Source of the DNA: Paratissierella sp033809995
Lineage (GTDB): Bacteria; Bacillota; Clostridia; Tissierellales; Tissierellaceae
Reading direction: 5' to 3'
Length of the DNA: 64,000 nucleotides
Assembly: GCA_033809995.1 (NCBI GenBank)
Contig: JAPXKQ010000005.1
Span: forward strand, 16,339-80,338
The translations under genes were made by a program, and so were the position numbers. Of the stretch, positions 27,134 to 34,578 are shown piece by piece (position 1 is the stretch's first letter; each line of letters starts with the position of its first letter). Below the pieces are notes generated by a model that had not been told where the DNA came from, searched no databases, and worked only from the letters and a program-made list of their open reading frames with translations.

Positions 27134-28453
27134 TTGAATTGCTACAAAAATCTATTAACTATTATTAACTATATTGAAGAAAATTTAAAATCAGAAATAG
27201 AAACAGAAGATTTTTCAGAAATAACTGGATTTTCTATTTATCATTTCTACCGATTGTTTTCATGTTATGTTGGAATGCCAGTAGCAGCATATATAACAAA
27301 TCGCAGACTTCATCATGCTATTTATTCTATTCAAAAAGGAAATAAATCAATAGATATTGCACTTCAATATGGTTTCAATACCTATTCTGGGTTTTATAAA
27401 GCATTCAGGCGTGAATTTGGGTGCTCTCCTACAAAGTATTTAGAGCTAAATACTGTGAAAAGACCAACACCTATAGACTTAAAGGAGGAGGCAGAATTCA
27501 TGCTTAATCAAAGAGAAATAAATCAATTGTTATCTAACTGGAATATTGAAAAGGATTTAGAAATCAAGGATGCTTTTACAGCTGGAGGTTCGGTAAAATT
27601 AAATGATACATGGATAATTGGAAAAGATTATATATTTAAAACTGGAAAAAACGTATCTGGTTTAAGAACACATATCAGGATTTCAAAAGAACTAGAAAAA
27701 TCAGGAATGGCATCATCAGTCCCTATTAAAACTATACAAGATGATGATTTTATACTGAAAGATGATAGATATTATGTGTTAACAAAATATATAAAGGGTA
27801 AATTCTTAAGTCCAGAAGAAAGATATGCTGAGAATAGAGTACAAATAGCAGAAAAGTATGGAGCAGCAATTGGTAATTTACACAAGATTTTAAAAAAACA
27901 TGATGATATTGAAGTAAATGATAGCAATCTTCTAAATATAGTACTAGATTGGGCACTACCAAAGACAAAGAAAATTATGAAACAGTGGGGATGTCCCCTA
28001 CCAGATGAATTTTATGAAGATTATATAGAAAACTTTACTAAACTTTATGATCATTTACCTAGACACATTATTCATCGCGATGCCAATCCATCCAATATTA
28101 TTTTTTATAAAGGTGAGGTAAGTGGATTTATAGATTTTGAAATAAGCGAACGTAATGTCAGAATATTTGACCCTTGTTATTGTGCAACTGGAATATTATC
28201 AGAAGCTAGTGAAATAGAAGGTGATTATGATAAATGGGAAGAAATTCTAATAGGGATTATAAGCGGATATGATAAAATTGTTAAAATAACAGAAATAGAG
28301 AAACGTGCGATTCCATATGTTATTTACTCTATACAAATGATTTTTATAGCATGGCTATTGACAGAAAAAGTGAATAAGAACCTAGCTGTAAGAAATAGAG
28401 AGATGTTACAGAAGATATACCAAATGATGAAAAATAAAGATGTATTTCAATAG
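27134..28453 (+). CDS. AraC-type HTH fused to an aminoglycoside phosphotransferase-like kinase
   Basis: A 439-residue two-domain protein. Residues about 1-105 are the AraC double HTH (FSEITGFSIYHFYRLF ... IDIALQYGFNTYSGFYKAFRREFG); about 145-439 are an APH/choline-kinase fold with IIHRDANPSNII (catalytic loop) and GFIDFEIS (DFG-like). It may phosphorylate a small molecule and regulate genes in response. The start is odd: the ribosome binding site AAGGAGAG fits TTG 27124, which reads MTTIELLQKSINYY then a stop, because TATTAACTAT is duplicated (27153-27162, 27163-27172). Reading from TTG 27134 restores the frame. Confidence 0.8.
   Translation: MNCYKNLLTIINYIEENLKSEIETEDFSEITGFSIYHFYRLFSCYVGMPVAAYITNRRLHHAIYSIQKGNKSIDIALQYGFNTYSGFYKAFRREFGCSPTKYLELNTVKRPTPIDLKEEAEFMLNQREINQLLSNWNIEKDLEIKDAFTAGGSVKLNDTWIIGKDYIFKTGKNVSGLRTHIRISKELEKSGMASSVPIKTIQDDDFILKDDRYYVLTKYIKGKFLSPEERYAENRVQIAEKYGAAIGNLHKILKKHDDIEVNDSNLLNIVLDWALPKTKKIMKQWGCPLPDEFYEDYIENFTKLYDHLPRHIIHRDANPSNIIFYKGEVSGFIDFEISERNVRIFDPCYCATGILSEASEIEGDYDKWEEILIGIISGYDKIVKITEIEKRAIPYVIYSIQMIFIAWLLTEKVNKNLAVRNREMLQKIYQMMKNKDVFQ
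27153..27172 (+). repeat. Perfect 10-bp tandem duplication near the start of the AraC-APH gene
   Basis: TATTAACTAT occurs twice back to back. Removing one copy would give the expected N-terminus ending SINYIEENL in frame with TTG 27124. Confidence 0.95.
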
Positions 28454-28609
28454 CTTATGAACAATATCATTGATATTATTAAATTAAATTATTGAGGAAT
28501 AACTGAATTATAAAGGAAAGTGAATTCAACTATAAGTAGAACAATTTGATGATTTAATAAAATAAATGATACCATTAAATTATTATTAAAGTATCGAATA
28601 AATTTTAGG

Positions 28610-28640
28610 AGGACTTTACTAATGTAGAGTCCTTTATTTT
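28610..28640 (+). terminator. Rho-independent terminator after the AraC-APH gene
   Basis: AGGACT..TAC pairs with GTA..AGTCCT (one internal mismatch), followed by TTATTTT. Confidence 0.8.
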
Positions 28641-28641
28641 G

Positions 28642-28705
28642 CCAATAAATTTATATATTAGCAAATTCATGGATGTTTTCTTAATTATATCATATGAAAA
28701 TAAAT
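28642..28705. repeat. 64-bp dispersed direct repeat, right copy
   Basis: 63/64 identical to 6288-6351 in direct orientation, but here no gene follows on either side. The similarity ends abruptly at both edges. Confidence 0.9.
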
Positions 28706-28817
28706 AAATGGAGATAAATGGCTAATACTAGAATCTATATATAAGATGTGACATTGTAGAAGTAATAAAACCAATAGTACATCCGAATGTATCAAATTAA
28801 ATAATTTTGAATTAAGG

Positions 28818-28857
28818 CTCGTTGGAAATAATATTTCAATGAGTTTTTCTATTTTTC
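28818..28857 (+). terminator. Orphan rho-independent terminator
   Basis: CTCGTTGGAAAT pairs with ATTTCAATGAG (one G-T pair and one bulge), followed by TTTTTCTATTTTT. No intact gene precedes it, consistent with a deleted gene. Confidence 0.75.
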
Positions 28858-29150
28858 TACTAAATTCTTAATTTCTTAGTGATTTAATGCTATAATGTTA
28901 TCAACGGGAGGGCCATAATTGTTATACAATGCAACTCAAACTTGAGAAGAGTATAGGAACTACTAGATGATCTGGAAGCTTAAAGCTTAGGGAGTATATC
29001 ATTATGGTTTTAGGTAAGGTATCAGAATTTTCTAGTATAGATTTTAGAAAAAAGTGGGATTGATCACAATTAGGGGGAGAATAAAATAGTTTAATTGTAT
29101 TTTAGTCTATAACTATAAAATGATAATGAAATATTATTAGGGGGATATAT

Positions 29151-29951
29151 ATGGGAAGAATAGAAATGAAGTCTATCACATTACCTTACTTAAATGAAGA
29201 AAGAAACCTTAGAATTTATTTGCCACAAAACTATGATACTGTTCAAAATATTTCTTATCCAGTGTTATATATGCATGATGGGATGAATTTATATTTTGAT
29301 AAAGATGCTTTTTACGGTAACTCCTGGAAGATAAAAGATACTATGGAGCAGCTAGAGAGCGATGGTTTTACTAATGGTATTATTGTAGTAGGTATAGATG
29401 CAAATTCCAAAAGACGACTAGAAGAATACTCTCCTTGGAAAAATACTTTTGAATATAAAGATTTAAAGAAACATACAAAAGGTGGGGATGGGGACAAGTA
29501 TGGAGAATTTATCGTTAATACTCTAAAACCATATATAGATAGGGAATATAGAACATTAAGAGGAAGAGAGGATACAGCTATTGCAGGTAGTTCTATGGGT
29601 GGCTTTATTTCTGCATATTTAGGTTTTAAATACCCCGACATATTTTCAAAGATTGGTATTTTCTCTATATCCTCATGGTTTGCAGAAGATGAGTTTTTAA
29701 ATTTTATTGATGGTTCCCTTATAAATCAAAATCAAAGGTTTTATATCCAGGTAGGAACACAGGAATCTGATGATGATTTAGTAATATCTCAAGCCTATAT
29801 AGATTGCTCTCTAAGACTTTGTCAACAACTTATTAAAAAGGGCATACCTTTAGATAACATAAAATTGACCATAGGTGTAGGGGATATTCACAATGCAAAA
29901 AGCTGGGCAAAGTATTTCCCCGAATTTATAAAATTTGTTTTTAATAAATAA
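29151..29951 (+). CDS. Alpha/beta-hydrolase esterase (EsteraseD/Fes-like)
   Basis: A 266-residue cytosolic hydrolase. Oxyanion-side sequence PVLYMHDGMNLY, nucleophile elbow AGSSMGGFIS (Ser about residue 147), and a C-terminal histidine in GDIHNAKSWAKYFPE complete the triad pattern of putative esterase (PF00756) proteins. No signal peptide. ATG 29151 follows AGGGGGA at 7 nt. It heads a run of same-strand genes; the next gene begins 22 nt downstream. The natural ester is unknown. Confidence 0.85.
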   Translation: MGRIEMKSITLPYLNEERNLRIYLPQNYDTVQNISYPVLYMHDGMNLYFDKDAFYGNSWKIKDTMEQLESDGFTNGIIVVGIDANSKRRLEEYSPWKNTFEYKDLKKHTKGGDGDKYGEFIVNTLKPYIDREYRTLRGREDTAIAGSSMGGFISAYLGFKYPDIFSKIGIFSISSWFAEDEFLNFIDGSLINQNQRFYIQVGTQESDDDLVISQAYIDCSLRLCQQLIKKGIPLDNIKLTIGVGDIHNAKSWAKYFPEFIKFVFNK

Positions 29952-29973
29952 GAAATTATTTGGAGGAATAAAG

Positions 29974-30153
29974 ATGAATGATAAAAGATTTATAGTAAGC
30001 CATAAAGAAGGAAAACTTGCTGGATTTAAGATTATAGTAGATAGTGTTACAGGGATAAATTATTTATTTACATGGGACGGCTATGCAGGTGGAATGACAG
30101 TTTTATTAGATAAAGATGGTAAGCCAGTAATTACTCCAAGGAGTAGGAGTTGA
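29974..30153 (+). CDS. DUF6440 family small protein
   Basis: 59 residues: MNDKRFIVSHKEG, then a conserved core VTGINYLFTWDGYAGGMTVLLDKDGKPVIT. This layout is that of the DUF6440 family as I recall it, a small beta protein of unknown function. ATG 29974 has TGGAGGA 8 nt upstream. It lies between the esterase and the sirtuin, 4 nt from the latter. Confidence 0.75.
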   Translation: MNDKRFIVSHKEGKLAGFKIIVDSVTGINYLFTWDGYAGGMTVLLDKDGKPVITPRSRS

Positions 30154-30157
30154 TAAA

Positions 30158-30880
30158 ATGAATATAGAAAAACTAAAGTCTATTATTGAAAATAGCAACA
30201 ATATTGTATTTTTTGGAGGTGCAGGAGTATCAACAGAAAGTAATATACCTGACTTCAGATCTGCAACAGGACTTTATAAAAATGATAATAACCAAAAGTA
30301 TTCTCCAGAGTATATGCTTAGCCATACATTTTTTATGAAGCACACAGAAGAATTCTTCGAATTTTATAAATCTAAAATGATATATACTGAAGCAAAGCCT
30401 AATAAAGCTCATTTAGCTTTGGCAGAACTTGAAAGAAGAGGAAAGCTTAAGGCGGTAATCACACAAAATATAGATGGATTACATCAAATGGCTGGGTCTA
30501 AAAACGTATTAGAATTACATGGTTCTGTCTATAGAAATTACTGTATGGATTGTAAAAAGGATTATGATTTGGATTTTGTTTTGAAAGCTAGAAGTATACC
30601 AATCTGTGTAGAATGTGGTGGAATAGTAAGACCAGATGTGGTGTTATATGAAGAAGGGCTAAATATGCATATAATAGATAGGGCACTGGACTATATTAGA
30701 AATGCAGATGTACTAATTGTAGGTGGAACATCTTTAAGTGTATATCCTGCGGCAAATTTAGTAGAATATTATAGAGGGGATAAATTGATTCTCATTAATA
30801 GGTCAGAGACCCATTTTGATAGAAGAGCACTTCTTACGTTTAGCGATAGTATAGGTGAGGTGCTTAGTAAGGTTGTATGA
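30158..30880 (+). CDS. cobB: NAD-dependent protein deacylase, sirtuin (CobB/Sir2)
   Basis: A 240-residue class sirtuin. NAD-binding GAGVSTESNIPDFRS, catalytic TQNIDGLHQMAG and ELHGSVY (His), Zn site CMDC...CVEC, and GGTSLSVYPAANL are all intact. It removes acyl groups from lysines using NAD+. The Zn ribbon and typical length make it a housekeeping deacylase rather than an NAD-depleting defence Sir2. ATG follows AAGGAGTAGGAG of the preceding gene end at 4 nt distance, so it is co-transcribed. A decayed copy of its 5' half is found at 38750-38945. Confidence 0.95.
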   Translation: MNIEKLKSIIENSNNIVFFGGAGVSTESNIPDFRSATGLYKNDNNQKYSPEYMLSHTFFMKHTEEFFEFYKSKMIYTEAKPNKAHLALAELERRGKLKAVITQNIDGLHQMAGSKNVLELHGSVYRNYCMDCKKDYDLDFVLKARSIPICVECGGIVRPDVVLYEEGLNMHIIDRALDYIRNADVLIVGGTSLSVYPAANLVEYYRGDKLILINRSETHFDRRALLTFSDSIGEVLSKVV

Positions 30881-30902
30881 AAACAAGAGAAGAGGTAGCT
30901 AT

Positions 30903-33900
30903 ATGCATAAAATATCAGTAAGATTATTTGGAATACCTGAAATTAGGAAAAATGATGATATTATTAATTTACCTTTTAAAAAATCTGAAGCCCTTATTTA
31001 TTACCTAGTAATAAATAAAAAAGCAACAAGAGAGGAATTAATTGGTTTATTATGGAGTGATAAAAGTGAATCCGATGCAAAAGCGAATTTAAGAAACACA
31101 CTGTATGTGATTAGAAAAGTCTTTGATACTGATATATTTGATACTAATTCTAAAAGTATTATCACATTTAATGAAGATGTTGACATTGTGACTGATTTAG
31201 ATATGTTTACTTCAGATGATGATTGTTTAGATTATTTTAGAGGAGAGTTATTAAAAGGCTTTTTTGTTAAGGATTGCGAAGAATTTGAACTATGGTTATT
31301 AAATTTAAGAGAATATTATAATAATCTATTTATTGATAAAATTAAGAATATAATTCAAAATTCTAATATAAATGATAAAAGAATTGTAGAAAGGTATTGT
31401 AATCTATTGATAGAAATCGATAGATTTAGCGAATATCCATATAAAATTCTAATGGAAATGTATGAAAATGATGGGCAATTTAATAAAGCAATACATATTT
31501 ATAAAAAACTTGGAAATATTTTAAAAGATGAACTTAATATCACACCAAGTATGGAAATTAATGAAATTTATAATAGAATTATTAGATTAAAAAACATAAA
31601 TCAAAAAATAAATCAATCATCATCGGATCTTTTTTATGGAAGAACTAATGAAATTAACTATTTATATGATAATCTCATTTCTTTTTTGAAAAGTGAAAAA
31701 TATAAATCCATATTAATCACTGGAGAAGCTGGAATAGGAAAAACAAGACTATTAAATAAATTTTTAAGTTTATTTGATGGTTCTCAGGTTTTTTTGTTTA
31801 AAGCTGATTGCTATTATGATGAAAGTAATTGTATTCTTAAGCCTTGGTACTTAATTGTTAAGGAAATCTTTAATATTATAAATACCATAAAAAATGATAT
31901 TCATATCCCTCCTATATGGAAAAATAATATGACTAATATGTTCCCTTTTTTGGATTTAAATAACGAAAGATTGGAAATTAATTTTAATGAAAAAAAAGAT
32001 AGTGCTAATTATCAAATCTTTGTAGAAGCTTTATCTAATATATTGAAAATATTAGCCAATTGTAAAAAAGTCATTTTTGTTTTTGAAGATCTACAATGGA
32101 TAGATAAAGTAAGTCTAAATTTACTTATGGAAATCATTCTAAATAATGATATTTTATTTTTAGGTACAATTAGAAATGAATATAATTTTGAGATTGATAA
32201 ATTTAGTACTTTGCTCAGTAAATATAACAAATTAGAGACTCTATCATTGAATAGGTTCACTAAAAATGAAGTTTCAGAGTTTTTGGATTTAGCATTACCA
32301 GATTTTAGTTTTAATGAAAAACAAAAAGAAAAAATTTATATTGAAACAGAAGGCAATACTTTCTTTTTGGTTGAAATGTTAAATAGTATTAAGGAAAATT
32401 CTGATTATGATTTTATGTCTGTAAAAATGGAAGATTTTATTAAATCTAGATTTTTAAATATTACAGGCAACAAAAGAAATATATTAAACATGATATCCTT
32501 ATTTTTTGATGGCGTAAACCTTAAATTACTGAATGAACTAACCAATATGAATGAAAATGAAATTATAGAAATAATTGAAGAATTATGTAAAAAAAATATT
32601 ATTGAGCAAAAATTTATTGATAATGACATAATTTTTAAGTTTACACATCAAAAATTAAGAAAATATATTTATGATAATTTATCAATGATTAGGAAAAAGG
32701 TTTTACATGAAAAAGTAGCGAATGCATTAGAAAAAAAACTAATAGGTGATTATCATGATGTTTTGCTATATTCCAAAATAATATATAACTTTGAGAAAAG
32801 TGGAAATAGGCTAAAATACTTAGAATATACATTAAAACACTTAACAATTTATTTAGATTATAATCATGAATTGTATCCGAAATGCAATATACCATATACT
32901 GAAAAAGAAAATGGTATTTTTGATATTACAAATGAAAAAATTATGCCTTATTTTCAAGAACTTGATAATGAAATAAAAGAATTAGAAAATCAAATGTACA
33001 GCATAAATGAACTTTTAAAACTAAAAATCATGGTTAATTTCATACGTGGAAGATATCTTATAAGTATAGGACATTATGATGAAGGTATTTTATCAATTAA
33101 CAGAGTTATAGAATATGCCAGTGAAATTCAAAATTATGAATATTTATTAATGGGTCATAGACAAATGATATTTTGTTATATTCAGACAAATGATTTAATT
33201 AAGATGAAGGAAGAAATACAAGTTTCATTAAATTTAAGTGAAGAAATAGGTAATAAATTTGAAAAGGCAACACTTTTAAGACTTAAAGGATTAAACAAAA
33301 TGATGAACTTAGAATTTTCGGAAGCAGAACTGCTGTTAAATGAATCAATATCGCTTTTTGAATGGCTAAATCTAAGGCAAGATATATATGCATTAAATAT
33401 TGCTGCTGCATATAATTATTTAGGTGAAATCAAAAGATTAACCATGGACTTTGATACAGCTATAAACTATTATGAAAAAGCTATTAAAATATGCAAGCAA
33501 GAGAGTGTTATAAAGGGGCTACCGATTTTTTATACAAATGCTGGAAGATGTGCTATTATGATAAATGACCTTAAAGAAGGTGAAAGATATATAGAAGATG
33601 CTATATTTCTTTATAGTAAGCTAAACATTTTAAGCGGTAGATCAATTGCGGAAAGTTTAATGGCATTCATAGAATTTAAAAAGGGAAAATATGATGATGC
33701 CTTACGGTATTTAAAAAATGCAGATATATATTCAAGTATTCAAAATAAAGCATTCGAACTTGGTGTTTGTTTAAAAACTAAGTTATTAATTAAATCCCAT
33801 GTTGTTAGAAATCCAAATTTAGGAGATATCTTCAATACTTATTTATGCCAAGATATCCAGTATTTCTATAAAGAAGCTAAATTTTATCTTGAGCAGGCAA

Positions 33901-33959
33901 ATGAAACCTATGAGATAGATGAATTAAAATCAATTTTGCATAGTAACGAGATACCATAA
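30903..33959 (+). CDS. BTAD/AAA/TPR transcriptional activator (SARP-STAND type)
   Basis: A 1018-residue regulator. Residues 1-95 form an OmpR-like winged helix (MHKISVRLFGIPEIRKND... SDAKANLRNTLYVIRKVF); about 96-240 the BTAD domain; about 255-520 a STAND ATPase with Walker A TGEAGIGKTRLL (near 272) and Walker B VIFVFEDLQW (near 394); about 700-1010 TPR repeats. Such proteins activate neighbouring genes when a ligand or partner binds. The neighbours are the sirtuin operon and the molybdenum hydroxylase genes, which are plausible targets. ATG 30903 has AGAGGTAG; an upstream ATG at 30855 lies inside the sirtuin gene. Confidence 0.85.
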   Translation: MHKISVRLFGIPEIRKNDDIINLPFKKSEALIYYLVINKKATREELIGLLWSDKSESDAKANLRNTLYVIRKVFDTDIFDTNSKSIITFNEDVDIVTDLDMFTSDDDCLDYFRGELLKGFFVKDCEEFELWLLNLREYYNNLFIDKIKNIIQNSNINDKRIVERYCNLLIEIDRFSEYPYKILMEMYENDGQFNKAIHIYKKLGNILKDELNITPSMEINEIYNRIIRLKNINQKINQSSSDLFYGRTNEINYLYDNLISFLKSEKYKSILITGEAGIGKTRLLNKFLSLFDGSQVFLFKADCYYDESNCILKPWYLIVKEIFNIINTIKNDIHIPPIWKNNMTNMFPFLDLNNERLEINFNEKKDSANYQIFVEALSNILKILANCKKVIFVFEDLQWIDKVSLNLLMEIILNNDILFLGTIRNEYNFEIDKFSTLLSKYNKLETLSLNRFTKNEVSEFLDLALPDFSFNEKQKEKIYIETEGNTFFLVEMLNSIKENSDYDFMSVKMEDFIKSRFLNITGNKRNILNMISLFFDGVNLKLLNELTNMNENEIIEIIEELCKKNIIEQKFIDNDIIFKFTHQKLRKYIYDNLSMIRKKVLHEKVANALEKKLIGDYHDVLLYSKIIYNFEKSGNRLKYLEYTLKHLTIYLDYNHELYPKCNIPYTEKENGIFDITNEKIMPYFQELDNEIKELENQMYSINELLKLKIMVNFIRGRYLISIGHYDEGILSINRVIEYASEIQNYEYLLMGHRQMIFCYIQTNDLIKMKEEIQVSLNLSEEIGNKFEKATLLRLKGLNKMMNLEFSEAELLLNESISLFEWLNLRQDIYALNIAAAYNYLGEIKRLTMDFDTAINYYEKAIKICKQESVIKGLPIFYTNAGRCAIMINDLKEGERYIEDAIFLYSKLNILSGRSIAESLMAFIEFKKGKYDDALRYLKNADIYSSIQNKAFELGVCLKTKLLIKSHVVRNPNLGDIFNTYLCQDIQYFYKEAKFYLEQANETYEIDELKSILHSNEIP

Positions 33960-33960
33960 A

Positions 33961-33990
33961 AAAAAGTAACTATTAAGTTACTTTTTTTTA
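33961..33990 (+). terminator. Rho-independent terminator after the BTAD regulator
   Basis: AAGTAACT (33964-33971) pairs with AGTTACTT (33976-33983) and runs into TTTTTTT; A-tract on the 5' side. Confidence 0.9.
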
Positions 33991-34066
33991 TTCTAATTTT
34001 TTTACGAATTTTAGACACTTAAATTGTAATATAAAGTTAGTAATTAATTATTAGGGAGTGAAGACA

Positions 34067-34561
34067 GTGGACAATAATTTATATCACATTAGTTTGGATA
34101 TTAACGGTAAAAGATATAGTTCCAATGTATCTCCAACCATGACTTTATTAGAATTTTTGAGAGAGAGCATTGGATTTAAGGGTACAAAACAGGGTTGTGA
34201 TAGTGGTCATTGTGGAGCTTGTACAATTCTATTAGATGACATGGCTATAAATTCATGTATGCTTTTGGCTATTCAAGCCGATGGTAAAAAAGTAGTAACA
34301 ATAGAAGGATTGAATGAAGGGGAAGAACTCCACCCAATTCAAAAAGCATTTATAGAGGAAGATGCAATACAGTGTGGGTTTTGTACTCCAGGGATGATAA
34401 TGTCTACAAAAGGTTTATTAGACAAAAATCCTAACCCCACAGATTTTGAAATAAAAGAAGCTCTTTCAGGGAACTTATGTAGATGCACTGGATATACAAA
34501 GATAATAAGAGCAGTAAAAAATGCATCAAATAAAATTAATAGTCCAGATAAGGATTGTTAG
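34067..34561 (+). CDS. Molybdenum hydroxylase small subunit, two [2Fe-2S] clusters
   Basis: A 164-residue CoxS/HcrC-type subunit. The plant-type ferredoxin cluster ligands are in GCDSGHCGACTILL and NSCM; the second cluster is CGFCTPGM and CRCTGY. It passes electrons from the Mo site to FAD. GTG 34067 is preferred over GTG 34058 because AGGGAGTGA ends 8 nt before it. First gene of a small-large-medium operon, 17 nt before the large subunit. Confidence 0.92.
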   Translation: MDNNLYHISLDINGKRYSSNVSPTMTLLEFLRESIGFKGTKQGCDSGHCGACTILLDDMAINSCMLLAIQADGKKVVTIEGLNEGEELHPIQKAFIEEDAIQCGFCTPGMIMSTKGLLDKNPNPTDFEIKEALSGNLCRCTGYTKIIRAVKNASNKINSPDKDC

Positions 34562-34578
34562 ATGGAGGTAATATTGAT

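Larger units (their letters stand above)
28454..29150. other. 697-bp gene-poor region with two terminators, a repeat copy and gene debris
   Basis: Besides the terminators at 28610-28640 and 28818-28857 and the 64-bp repeat at 28642-28705, there is an extended -10 (TGCTATAAT, 28888-28896) followed by GGGAGGG and a TTG opening only eight codons before a stop. Short protein-like scraps follow (for example MVLGKVSEFSSIDFRKKWD near 29005). I read this as remains of one or two deleted genes. Confidence 0.6.

Noticed and set aside
30158..30880. Sirtuin as part of a Sir2-type anti-phage system
   Set aside because: It has the full deacylase layout with Zn ribbon and no effector partner such as Ago, HerA or a STAND fusion in the same chain; housekeeping deacylation is simpler.
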